Source of the DNA: Luteolibacter ambystomatis
Lineage (GTDB): Bacteria > Verrucomicrobiota > Verrucomicrobiia > Verrucomicrobiales > Akkermansiaceae
Direction of reading: 5' to 3'
Length of the DNA stretch: 64,000 bases
NCBI RefSeq assembly: GCF_018137965.1
Contig: NZ_CP073100.1
Span: 372,001-436,000, forward strand
This document shows, one piece after another, positions 53,136-61,012 of the stretch. The notes beneath the pieces were generated by a model. That model was not told the DNA's origin. It was given only the letters and a program-made list of their open reading frames with translations, and ran no database searches. Position numbers and translations under genes: made by a program. Position 1 is the first letter of the stretch, and each line of letters opens with the position of its first letter.

Positions 53136-53672
53136 ATGCCCAGGATCTCCAAAGTCTGTTGCCAGGGATGTGGCTCTCCTCTCAGTGTTGATGAGGATAC
53201 CCGCTACGTAACTTGCAATCATTGCGGATCCAGCCTGGAGGTCATCCATGGGGAGTCGACCACCCATACGCGGTTGTTGGAGCAGCTTCAGAACACGACG
53301 GAGCAACTCACCCAGCAGGTCCGGTTGCTGACACTTCAGAACGATCTGGCGCGCCTCGATAAAGAGTGGGACCGATTTCGAGAATCGGTGCTGCCGCGTT
53401 TGCCCGATGGAACGTTTGTGGAACCATCATCCGCGGATTGGACCACGTTCGGAATGACTGCGGTCGTGGTCGGGGCTATTGCCGGACTTGTTGCGTTTTT
53501 ACCCGGAGCTGGAGCGATCGGGCTCTTCGGGGTGATAGGTATTGCGGTTGGAGTGGGCTGCCTGACGAGGGACAACCGGTCTGCCGCGGACTTTCATCAG
53601 ACGAAGGCGCGCTACCTTTCCCGTCGCGAGCAGTTGCGGCGCGCGATCGAACGGGATGCACGTGCAGCCTGA
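53136..53672 (+). CDS. Zinc-ribbon/coiled-coil membrane protein, paralogue 2
   Basis: 178 residues, the same length as paralogue 1. Zinc ribbon KVCCQGCGSPLSV ... VTCNHCGSSLEV, coiled coil (LLEQLQNTTEQLTQQVRLLTLQNDLARLDKEWD), two adjacent membrane helices (TAVVVGAIAGLVAFLPGAGAIG and onward) and a basic C-terminal helix ending ERDARAA. The ribbon is almost identical to that of paralogue 3, which points to recent tandem duplication. Confidence 0.72.
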   Translation: MPRISKVCCQGCGSPLSVDEDTRYVTCNHCGSSLEVIHGESTTHTRLLEQLQNTTEQLTQQVRLLTLQNDLARLDKEWDRFRESVLPRLPDGTFVEPSSADWTTFGMTAVVVGAIAGLVAFLPGAGAIGLFGVIGIAVGVGCLTRDNRSAADFHQTKARYLSRREQLRRAIERDARAA

Positions 53673-53752
53673 GCCATCTCGGCGTGGAGTGGAATCGGAT
53701 GGAAACTGTGGAATGGCGGCCAATGGTGCCGGCTGATAGCCTCAAGCCGTCC

Positions 53753-54364
53753 ATGAAGGTCACCAAGGTTTGCTGCCAAGGATGCGGGTCACCCCTCGCG
53801 GTGAATGAAACCATCCGCTACGCGACCTGCAACCACTGTGGGTCGAACTTGGAAATCATCCACGACCCAAGTGTCACCCACACCCGGATACTGGAGAAGC
53901 TGGAGCGGACTACGGACACGCTCGCGGATGATGTGAAGATCCTCCAGTTACAGAACGATCTCCAGTTGCTGGACCGGGAGTGGGAGAGATACCGAGAGAC
54001 GGTTTGTTTCCGCAGTGAGAATGGAACTTTGAGCGAGCCATCTGCCGCGTTCCCGGCGGTGGTGCGCGGAGTGACGATCGGTGGCGGCATCATCTTGTGC
54101 ATGGCCGTGTGGCTCGGCAACCTGCCGTGGGGAATGGCGTTGCTGGGGATCGCGGTGCCCATTCTGGGCAATTATGCGGCGCACTCTTACGCCGGGGGAC
54201 TGAGGGACTACCGAAGGGCAAAGGAGCGTTACCAAAGCCGGAGATATGGACTGGTGGCGGCTATCGCTTCGCTGCGGGGCTCCCCCGAACCCCCACGGAA
54301 ACGCCCGGCGTTTCCTGCCAGGATACGGATACCGTTCATGCGTTCCGGCCGGGTGGAAAGCTGA
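53753..54364 (+). CDS. Zinc-ribbon/coiled-coil membrane protein, paralogue 3
   Basis: 203 residues with KVCCQGCGSPLAV ... ATCNHCGSNLEI, coiled coil (ILEKLERTTDTLADDVKILQLQNDLQLLDREWE), two membrane helices and a longer Pro/Arg-rich C-terminus (RGSPEPPRKRPAFPARIRIPF) absent from paralogues 1 and 2. The ATG at 53753 aligns the start with paralogue 2; in-frame ATGs exist further upstream (53723 and earlier). The function is not known. Confidence 0.7.
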   Translation: MKVTKVCCQGCGSPLAVNETIRYATCNHCGSNLEIIHDPSVTHTRILEKLERTTDTLADDVKILQLQNDLQLLDREWERYRETVCFRSENGTLSEPSAAFPAVVRGVTIGGGIILCMAVWLGNLPWGMALLGIAVPILGNYAAHSYAGGLRDYRRAKERYQSRRYGLVAAIASLRGSPEPPRKRPAFPARIRIPFMRSGRVES

Positions 54365-54384
54365 GGAAGTGAACGCTGCCTGAT

Positions 54385-54945
54385 ATGAACATCGTCCGGA
54401 TTTCCTGCAAGGCATGCGATACTCCTCTCGCGATCAGCGAGGGAATCCGGCATCTGACCTGCCATCGATGTGGAGCCCGGCTGGAAGTGTCGTATGATGC
54501 TAGGTCGATTCTAGTCAGTATTGCCGAGGCTTCGGAAAATCAGACGGAAGTGGAGATCCTGAAACTGCGGATGCAGCTGGAGCGGCTCGATGAAGAGAGG
54601 AGGCACGCGCAGGATATCCTCCGTGTGCGGCGGGAGTTCAATTGGAGCCGTGGTCCGGCGATCGCGAATTCGGAGGACTTCGGTTTCCTCTTATTGGTGA
54701 TCGGTCTGGTGGTAGCCGTGATGAGCCTGGTGCATGGCTTGTTCTTTCCAGAATCTTTAGTCGGGCTCGCCATGGCGGTGATCGGAGTCATCTGCCGTTT
54801 GAAGGGATGCGAGGCGACCGCGAAGGAGGAGGCGGATTATGCCCGCCGCAGGCAGGATCTGGTGTCACGGATTCATGCCCTTCAACATCCTTCCGATGGG
54901 GAGGATGCTCCATCCGCCAAGCTGCGGGAGAAGGTCGGTCAATGA
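54385..54945 (+). CDS. Zinc-ribbon/coiled-coil membrane protein, paralogue 4 (divergent)
   Basis: 186 residues. The ribbon is ISCKACDTPLAI ... LTCHRCGARLEV, the coiled coil is shifted (VEILKLRMQLERLDEERRHAQDIL), and two membrane helices (FGFLLLVIGLVVAVMSLVHGLFF and the following segment) are followed by a charged tail. It starts 20 bp after paralogue 3, indicating cotranscription. It is the most diverged copy, so the array probably grew by stepwise duplication. It converges with nuoF. Confidence 0.7.
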   Translation: MNIVRISCKACDTPLAISEGIRHLTCHRCGARLEVSYDARSILVSIAEASENQTEVEILKLRMQLERLDEERRHAQDILRVRREFNWSRGPAIANSEDFGFLLLVIGLVVAVMSLVHGLFFPESLVGLAMAVIGVICRLKGCEATAKEEADYARRRQDLVSRIHALQHPSDGEDAPSAKLREKVGQ

Positions 54946-54952
54946 AACGAGT

Positions 54953-56392
54953 TCAAGCGATTTGCGCTGTCACAGGCGCGCCGGGTTTGGCGGGCTCGTG
55001 ATCGAGATAGCGGCGCTGGGCTTCGCTTTCCTCGTTGTGGGCCTTGCCGTCGTTGTCCGCGTTGGTGTCGGACAGCAGTTCCTCGCGGAACTTCGCCACC
55101 ATGGCTTCGACCGGCCAGGAGCTGGCTTCGCCGAAGGCGCAGATGGTGCGGCCGTCGATTTGATAGGCCACGCTTTCGAGCGTCTCGATGTCCTTCGGCG
55201 AGGCTTCGCCGGTGACGAGACGGTCGGTGATTTTTTTCATCCACATCGAGCCCTCGCGGCAGGGCGTGCACTGGCCGCAGGATTCGTGGGCATAGAAGCT
55301 GTTGATGTTGTTCAGCACCCACGAGATCTTGCGGGTGTCATCGAGGACGATCACGCCACCGGAGCCGGCCATGGAGCCGCAGGCGGCAAGGGTGTCGAAG
55401 TCCATCTGGATGTCCCAGAAGCCGAGGTCCTTCGAGGAGCCGTCCGGGTTCTTGAGCTTGTAGGTTTCGTCGCAGCGCAGGATCTTCGAGGAGGAGCCGC
55501 CGGGAATGACAGCCTTGAACTCGCGCCCGTCCTTCGGGCCACCGCACATGTCGTACAGCAGCTCGCGCATGGTGATCTTGCCGACCTCAACTTCGAAATA
55601 GCCAGGTTTCTTCACATCGCCGGAGACGCACAGGATGCGGGTGCCGGTATTGCGGGCCACGCCGAGCTTCGCGTAATCGTCACCGCCCATGCGAATGATG
55701 TGCTTCACGTGGCAGAGTGACTCCACGTTGTTCACGATCGTAGGGCTCATGTAGAGGCCGAGCGCGGCTGGGAAATAGGGTGGCTTGATGCGCGGGTAGG
55801 GGCGCTTGCCCTCGAGGGATTCGATCAGGCCGGTCTCCTCGCCGCAGATGTAGGCACCCGCGCCGCGGTGGACGTAGATTTCCAGATCGAAGCCGGAGCC
55901 GAGGATGTTCTTGCCGAGGAAACCGTGGGCGCGGGCTTCATCCAGCGCCTTTTCCATCAGGATGGCGGCGGCGGGGAATTCCTCGCGGAGATAGATATAG
56001 GCGGTGTGCGCGCCAGTGGCGAAGCAGGAGATCACCATGCCCTCGATGAGCTGGTGTGGGTCCTGGTGGACGATGTAGCGGTCCTTGAAAGTGCCGGGCT
56101 CGGACTCGTCGCCATTGCAGATGAGATACACCGGCTTGGTGTTGTTCGGTGGGATGAAGGTCCACTTCATGCCGGTCGGGAAACCCGCACCACCTCGGCC
56201 GCGCAGGCCGGATTTTTTCACTTCTTCCGTGATGTCCTTCGGCGCCATGGTGAACGCCTTCTTCAGATCCTCATAACCGCCATCCGCGATGTAGGTGCCG
56301 ATGGAAGGGTCCCAGCCCTCGCGGTCGACGTTCTTGAAGATCAGGCGGTATTCGCGCGGATCGGGCTGCTTGCCGGCTTTGTAGGTGATCAC
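54953..56392 (-). CDS. nuoF: NADH-quinone oxidoreductase subunit F
   Basis: 479 residues. The FMN/NADH site is 'LRGRGGAGFPTGMKW', 'CNGDESEPGTFKDR' and 'GAYICGEETGLIESLEGKRPYPRIKPP'. The [4Fe-4S] N3 site is 'SCGQCTPCREG' with a later Cys in 'DGRTICAFG'. It accepts electrons from NADH in complex I. It is about 40-50 residues longer than typical because of a charged C-terminal extension (KAHNEESEAQRRYLDHEPAKPG). It follows nuoE; no nuoG follows on this strand, where zinc-ribbon genes converge. Confidence 0.94.
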   Translation of the reverse strand: MITYKAGKQPDPREYRLIFKNVDREGWDPSIGTYIADGGYEDLKKAFTMAPKDITEEVKKSGLRGRGGAGFPTGMKWTFIPPNNTKPVYLICNGDESEPGTFKDRYIVHQDPHQLIEGMVISCFATGAHTAYIYLREEFPAAAILMEKALDEARAHGFLGKNILGSGFDLEIYVHRGAGAYICGEETGLIESLEGKRPYPRIKPPYFPAALGLYMSPTIVNNVESLCHVKHIIRMGGDDYAKLGVARNTGTRILCVSGDVKKPGYFEVEVGKITMRELLYDMCGGPKDGREFKAVIPGGSSSKILRCDETYKLKNPDGSSKDLGFWDIQMDFDTLAACGSMAGSGGVIVLDDTRKISWVLNNINSFYAHESCGQCTPCREGSMWMKKITDRLVTGEASPKDIETLESVAYQIDGRTICAFGEASSWPVEAMVAKFREELLSDTNADNDGKAHNEESEAQRRYLDHEPAKPGAPVTAQIA

Positions 56393-56415
56393 GGAAGTGA
56401 GCGGGTGAAAGAGGT

Positions 56416-57003
56416 TCAGTGTCCGGCGGTGGAATTCGAGTAACTGTCGAGCAGGGCCTGTGCTTTGTCAGGAGTGATGGCCTCATGGAAGTCATCGTTC
56501 ACCATGCAGACCGGAGCGGTGCCGCAGGAGGCGAGGCACTCCGCGAATTCGACGGAGAATTTGCCGCAGGGGGAAACCGCAACGGGATGGTGGTGGGAGT
56601 CCGAGGTGCTGCGGTTGATGTCGGTGAGCTGGCAGAGCTTTTCCATCAGCTCATAGGAGCCGCCCATCGCACAGGAGAGCGTGCGGCAGACGCGGATGTG
56701 GTTCACACCGGGAGCCGACTGACGGAAGCCGGGGTAGAAGGTCACCACTTCCGCCACCTTGATCGGCTCGATGCCGATGCGCTGCGCGACCCAGACGATC
56801 GCCTCCGCGGAGATGAAGCCGTGGTGGTGCTGGACGTAGTGCAACAGGGGTAGCACCGCCGAGCGCTTCTGGTTGTCCGGGAACTGGGCGAGACGCTTGG
56901 CCGCCTCGGCTTCCAGCTCGGCCGTCACCGCGAACGGAGCAAAGAATTTCGATCCCGGTGTTTCCGGAGATGCGACGAGGTCTTCGACGTTGGAATGGGA
57001 CAT
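56416..57003 (-). CDS. nuoE: NADH-quinone oxidoreductase subunit E
   Basis: 195 residues of the thioredoxin-like [2Fe-2S] family, with 'HIRVCRTLSCAMGGSYELM' (CxxxxC) and 'FAECLASCGTAPVC' (CxxxC) as ligands of cluster N1a. It partners with NuoF in the NADH dehydrogenase module. The start at 57003 (MSHSNVED) is chosen from family length. Its ATG lies 14 bp downstream (on the minus strand) of the inverted end of the GxxExxY cassette, so it could have lost or changed its spacing to nuoD. Confidence 0.93.
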   Translation of the reverse strand: MSHSNVEDLVASPETPGSKFFAPFAVTAELEAEAAKRLAQFPDNQKRSAVLPLLHYVQHHHGFISAEAIVWVAQRIGIEPIKVAEVVTFYPGFRQSAPGVNHIRVCRTLSCAMGGSYELMEKLCQLTDINRSTSDSHHHPVAVSPCGKFSVEFAECLASCGTAPVCMVNDDFHEAITPDKAQALLDSYSNSTAGH

Positions 57004-57017
57004 GGGGTGCAGATTTT

Positions 57018-57490
57018 TTAGCCGCAAAAAGGCGCAAGAAGGACGCAAAAATCAGATACTGGATGTTTGCGGGAATTCGGGGAATTCCTGAGAAAGCGCG
57101 TATTTCCGGATTTCGAGTTTGGGTGCTCCGAAGTTGATGAGCAGGCCGTGTTCCCTGCGGCAGGCACGGAGGTAGCCAAGGAGTTGGGCGGTGTGTTCGG
57201 GCGCGAGAGCTCGGGCGGCTTTGATTTCCACAATCAATTCGCCTGAAACCAACAGATCGATGTCGAGGTTGCCGAGTAAGGTTCCATCCTCATCAAGAAC
57301 CTGAAGAGGGACCTGTCGCTCGGCTGGGATGCCTTTTTTGTTCAGTCGATGGTGCAGACCGATTTCGTAAACGCTCTCCTTGTGTCCCTGACGCAAATAG
57401 CTGTGCAGGGCGAAGGAGGTTTCCCTCACCTGATCGCACAGTTGGAAGATTGGATCCTTTTGCGTCATTTTTTCGCCTTTTTGCGGCTAA
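57018..57490 (-). mobile_element. GxxExxY gene cassette with inverted terminal repeats inside nuo genes
   Basis: 17-bp perfect inverted repeats (TTAGCCGCAAAAAGGCG at 57018-57034 and its complement at 57474-57490) bracket a single 138-codon gene. Similarity extends inward (GACGCAAAA on both sides), and the gene's own ATG lies in the extended right arm. The 473-bp unit fills the gap between nuoD and nuoE. No transposase is present and no clear target duplication was seen. Confidence 0.7.
57052..57468 (-). CDS. GxxExxY family protein (PD-(D/E)XK-like)
   Basis: 138 residues. The name-giving motif is GHKESVY (GxxExxY, about 28-34), followed by 'NLDIDLLVSGELIVEIKAARAL', where the Asp and E-x-K match a PD-(D/E)XK nuclease core, and 'GYLRACRREHGLLINFG'. 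Such proteins are short, widely scattered in environmental bacteria and often sit in short repeat-flanked insertions. The biochemical role is not established. It is co-directional with nuoD and nuoE, so the insertion would be transcribed with them. Confidence 0.85.
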   Translation of the reverse strand: MTQKDPIFQLCDQVRETSFALHSYLRQGHKESVYEIGLHHRLNKKGIPAERQVPLQVLDEDGTLLGNLDIDLLVSGELIVEIKAARALAPEHTAQLLGYLRACRREHGLLINFGAPKLEIRKYALSQEFPEFPQTSSI

Positions 57491-57494
57491 GATC

Positions 57495-58757
57495 TCAGCG
57501 GTCGCACTCACCCATGACGAAGTCCAGCGAACCGAGGATCGCGGGGATGTCGGAGACCATGTGGCCGGGGAGCAGCTTCGAGGTGATCGAAAGGTTACAG
57601 AAGGAGGGGCTGCGGATCTTCAGGCGGTGCGGGACACCGCCGCCGGTGGAGTGGATGTAGAAGCCGAGCTCGCCCTTCGGGTTTTCCGCGCCGAAGTAAA
57701 CCTCGCCCTTCGGTGCATCGATGCCCTGGGTGGCGACGATGAAGTGGTGGATGAGTTCCTCCATCGACATGAGCACGCGCTCCTTGTCCGGCAGCATGCT
57801 CTTGGTGTCGGCGAGGTTCACCGGACCGGCGGGCATGGTGTTGAGGACCTGGCGGCAGATGCGGATCGACTGGCGCATTTCCTCCATGCGGACTTGGTAG
57901 CGGGCGTAGCAGTCGCCCTCTTCCGCGATGACCACGTCGAAATCGTATTGCTCGTAGCCGAGGTAGGGACGGTCCTTGCGCAGATCGCGGGTGACACCGG
58001 AGGCGCGCAGGTTCGGGCCGGTGAGGCCCCACGCGATGGCGGCTTCCTTGCTGATGACCCCGATGTCGCACATGCGGTCGAGGTAGATCTTGTTCTTGTC
58101 GAGCAGCTTCGAGATTTCCCCGATGGTCACCTCGCACTCGTTGAGGAACTGGCGGGTGGATTGCTCGAAGCCCGCGGGCATGTCGCGGAGCTGGCCGCCG
58201 ACGCGGGTGTAGGAGGTGGTGAAGCGGGCGCCGGTGAGTTGCTCGCAGAGGTTGTAGATCTTTTCGCGCTCCGTGAAGGTGTAGAGGAACACAGTCATCG
58301 CGCCCACGTCCATGGCGCAGACGCCCACGCCGAGCATGTGGGAGGAAAGGCGGGCCAGCTCGCAGCACAACACGCGCAGGGCCTGACCACGTGGTGGCAG
58401 GGTCCATCCCATCAGCTTTTCAACCGCGCAGGCGTAGGCGACGTTGTTGGCAAGCGGAGCGAGGTAATCCAACCGGTCCGTGTAGGGCACGAACTGGTTG
58501 TAGTGCATGTTTTCCGCGATCTTCTCGTCTCCGCGGTGAAGGAAACCAACGTCCGGATCCGCCTTGGTGATGACCTCGCCATCGAGTTCGATGATGAGGC
58601 GCAGCACCCCGTGGGTGGCCGGGTGGGAGGGGCCCATGTTGAGCACCATCTTTTCGCCCATCAGGTCGTCCGTCTCGGCATGATAATGATCTGCCGCCGC
58701 AGCCGTGGCGCGGGCGAGGGTATCGGGGGCTTCGAATTCGGTGGTACGGTTGCTCAT
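57495..58757 (-). CDS. nuoD: NADH-quinone oxidoreductase subunit D
   Basis: 420 residues of the 49-kDa/hydrogenase-like subunit: 'MGPSHPATHGVLRLIIELDGEVI', 'VGFLHRGDEKIAENMHYNQFVPYTDRLDYLAP', 'GALTVFLYTF'-like helix region and the C-terminal 'ILGSLDFVMGECDR'. The His/Asp of the quinone pocket is in 'GPSHPATHG'. It is the first gene of the D-(insert)-E-F series; nuoA, B, C, G, H and the rest are not in the window, so complex I genes are split in this genome. Confidence 0.94.
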   Translation of the reverse strand: MSNRTTEFEAPDTLARATAAAADHYHAETDDLMGEKMVLNMGPSHPATHGVLRLIIELDGEVITKADPDVGFLHRGDEKIAENMHYNQFVPYTDRLDYLAPLANNVAYACAVEKLMGWTLPPRGQALRVLCCELARLSSHMLGVGVCAMDVGAMTVFLYTFTEREKIYNLCEQLTGARFTTSYTRVGGQLRDMPAGFEQSTRQFLNECEVTIGEISKLLDKNKIYLDRMCDIGVISKEAAIAWGLTGPNLRASGVTRDLRKDRPYLGYEQYDFDVVIAEEGDCYARYQVRMEEMRQSIRICRQVLNTMPAGPVNLADTKSMLPDKERVLMSMEELIHHFIVATQGIDAPKGEVYFGAENPKGELGFYIHSTGGGVPHRLKIRSPSFCNLSITSKLLPGHMVSDIPAILGSLDFVMGECDR

Positions 58758-58871
58758 GCCGGGGTTAGCCTAGGGAAATCTGTCTCGAAAGGGCCCCGGG
58801 CGGCAAGGGGTTTGTGAAAATTTTCACAAGGCGCGATGGGGCGCTGAGAGCCCGTCCGGAGGCCCGGGAAA

Positions 58872-59396
58872 TCACGGATTCTTTTGCAAACCAGTGGGTG
58901 AGAGAATCAGGTCATCGCCACTGTAAGCCACCTTGTCGGGTCCGGCGGAGCGCAATTCCAACTGCCTCCAGCCTTCCGGATGCACGATGACCGGACTGCC
59001 CCAGCGGTCGAGCAGCAGGCCGTCCGCTGAGAAGATCCGGTGGTTGGCGGGCAGAAAGACCGTGCGGTTGGGGTTTTCGCCGCGCAGGGCGGCGGCCAGA
59101 TCCGCGTTTCCGCCGATGGGATTCTTCGAGGACTCCTTGATGACCGAGAAGTAGCCGCCGATGACGTGGTGGAGTTTCTTCAGGTCCTCGATGGGCGGGG
59201 TGGCCGGATCGCCGTAGCCGGAGAGAAGGTTTTCCGCCGCGGTGGGTTTGGGCGGGGTGGTGGGAGCGGGTTGGCTGGGAGTGACGGGCGGAGGATTGAG
59301 AAGGCTCGGTTTTTCCGCCGGGAGGAGGACCAGCCACAGCACGAATGCCAGGATGGCAACCGCCCCCAACCATTAGTGCCATTTCCATGCGCGCAT
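58872..59396 (-). pseudogene. Pseudopilin-like protein with in-frame stop at codon 8
   Basis: From ATG 59396 the reading is MRAWKWH, then TAA (59373-59375), then WLGAVAILAFVLWLVLLPAEKPSLL on to residue about 173, with no further stop until 58872. The bit before the stop completes a natural N-terminal charged end plus membrane helix. The C-terminal 'LLDRWGSPVIVHPEGWRQLELRSAGPDKVAYSGDDLIL' resembles the globular part of type II secretion pseudopilins. Either it is decaying or it starts at TTG 59369 (165 residues). The family is not firmly identified. Confidence 0.55.
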
Positions 59397-59412
59397 CAGG
59401 GGAAGTTAGCAC

Positions 59413-59531
59413 CGTGGCGGCGGTTTCCAACCGCCAAGCCTCTTTGCCATTTCCGAGCTGATGTGTGTTGCTTTCGGACCATGATGAAGAGGGGAAGAAA
59501 AGAGGCATGGCGGTTGAAAACCGCCGCCACG
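59413..59531. repeat. MITE-like element with 31-bp imperfect inverted repeats
   Basis: Arms 59413-59443 and 59501-59531 match at 29 of 31 positions as inverted repeats, separated by 57 bp of non-coding sequence. Each arm contains its own GGCGGTT/AACCGCC mini-palindrome. It lies exactly between the DUF1501 stop and the damaged gene. No open frame inside. Confidence 0.75.
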
Positions 59532-59532
59532 A

Positions 59533-60993
59533 TTATCCCAGAAACCCAACGGGGTTTGCCGCGCTCGCCGGATCGTAGAAATTCCGGATGTTCGGCAGGA
59601 CCTGATCCATGTCCCCATTGCTGACTCCGAACCATCGCAGTAGTTCGCAGATGTACTGATCCGCGGCGAGTTTCGGGAAGATGCGTCCACCACGGCCGAT
59701 GTCATCCGGGCCATCAATGGCCAATGAGGGGAACGAGCCCTTCACAGCGCCGCCTTGCACCGGACCTCCAAAAACGAACTGGTTGCCGGACCATGCGTGG
59801 TCGGTGCCCTGGCCGTTCGAGCGCAGCGTGCGGCCGAAGTCGGAGGCGGTGAAAGTGATGACATCATCGGCCAGTCCGAGAGCCTCCAGCGATTTCTGAT
59901 ACGCGTAGAGCACGGCATCCAGCGTGAGCAACATGCCGCGCTGGGTGTTGAGTAGTTCGGAATGATGATCCCAGCCTCCGAATTCGATGAAGATGGTTTG
60001 CCGCGCGAGCTTGAGCTGTTCGCGGATGTAGATCGTTTTGATCGCGGCCTGGAACTGTTGGGAGAGCCAGTGGTTCGGGAACCCGGCGGCGGCGAAGACC
60101 GCATTGAGGTTGGCTCCGGAGCCGTCGAAAGACTGTTGGAAGAGAGCGCCGCGTTCGATGCTGTTCGCGGTGATGCGACCATGGGTACGCTGGAACAGGC
60201 TCTGGTAATGCTCTTCGATCGGGCTGGCGACAACGTCCTTCAATGCCTGCTCCTTCGCCTGTTGCATCGCGGATGTGCCACCGGTGCCGGTGAAGGAAAG
60301 CGCGCCACCGGTGGTGATCACGAACTGTCCTTCGCTGCGGCCGATCTGGAAGGCATTGTTGCCGGACAGCGAGAAATTCATCGGCATGTAGTAGCCGGCG
60401 GTTTGTTCCGTGTTCAGCGTGGAGTGGATCACGTCCGCGGCGCGGCCACCCCAACCGGAGAGAACCGGCATGCCCTGCGGCACGGAGGTCTGCCATTGCT
60501 CGATCTGGTCGCGGTGGGAGAAGAGGGCCTTGGGCAGGGCGATGTTGCCATCGAGATAGCTCTGCTTGTTCGGGATGGGTTCGATCAGCGTGCCGACGTT
60601 GGCGAGGAACGAGAGCCGCTTTTTCGAGGTGTCGCCACCGAGGCCGTTGAACATCTCCGCCAGTCGCGTGCAAGCTGGGTTCAGTCCATACTGGCGGCCT
60701 TGGGAATCGGTGTAGTTCAGCGGCAGGAGCTGGTTCCGAGGGATCGCGAGGTTCGAACGCGAAGCGGCATATTCGTCATAACCGCCGGGCGAGTCGCGAG
60801 GAATCAGGATATTGAAGGTGTCGCAACCGCCGGAGAGGAAGAGGCACACGAGCGCCTTGCGTTGTCCGCTGAAGCCTCCCGCGGCGGCGGCATGGTTCGC
60901 CATCGTCAGATTGAGCAGTGTTGAGAGAATCGAGGTCGAACCGATCGCGGCACAACTGGCTTCTCCAAGGAATTGTCGGCGGGAGCGCATCAT
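59533..60993 (-). CDS. DUF1501 domain secreted protein (Tat signal)
   Basis: 486 residues. A twin-arginine signal (MRSRRQFLGEASCAAIGSTS) is followed by the DUF1501 sulfatase-like fold with 'LVCLFLSGGCDTFNILIPRD', 'FIEFGGWDHHSELLNTQ' and 'DVITFTASDFGRTLRSNGQGTDHAWSGNQFVFGG'. Members occur in Planctomycetes and Verrucomicrobia next to DUF1800 proteins and resemble alkaline phosphatase-type enzymes; their substrate is not known. Coupled to the DUF1800 gene by a 19-bp gap. Confidence 0.88.
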   Translation of the reverse strand: MMRSRRQFLGEASCAAIGSTSILSTLLNLTMANHAAAAGGFSGQRKALVCLFLSGGCDTFNILIPRDSPGGYDEYAASRSNLAIPRNQLLPLNYTDSQGRQYGLNPACTRLAEMFNGLGGDTSKKRLSFLANVGTLIEPIPNKQSYLDGNIALPKALFSHRDQIEQWQTSVPQGMPVLSGWGGRAADVIHSTLNTEQTAGYYMPMNFSLSGNNAFQIGRSEGQFVITTGGALSFTGTGGTSAMQQAKEQALKDVVASPIEEHYQSLFQRTHGRITANSIERGALFQQSFDGSGANLNAVFAAAGFPNHWLSQQFQAAIKTIYIREQLKLARQTIFIEFGGWDHHSELLNTQRGMLLTLDAVLYAYQKSLEALGLADDVITFTASDFGRTLRSNGQGTDHAWSGNQFVFGGPVQGGAVKGSFPSLAIDGPDDIGRGGRIFPKLAADQYICELLRWFGVSNGDMDQVLPNIRNFYDPASAANPVGFLG

Positions 60994-61012
60994 CGTGGTC
61001 GGTGGTTCGTGT

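Noticed and set aside
57450-58817. 455-codon plus-strand frame opposite nuoD
   Set aside because: Antisense shadow of nuoD; composition typical of reverse-frame high-GC sequence.
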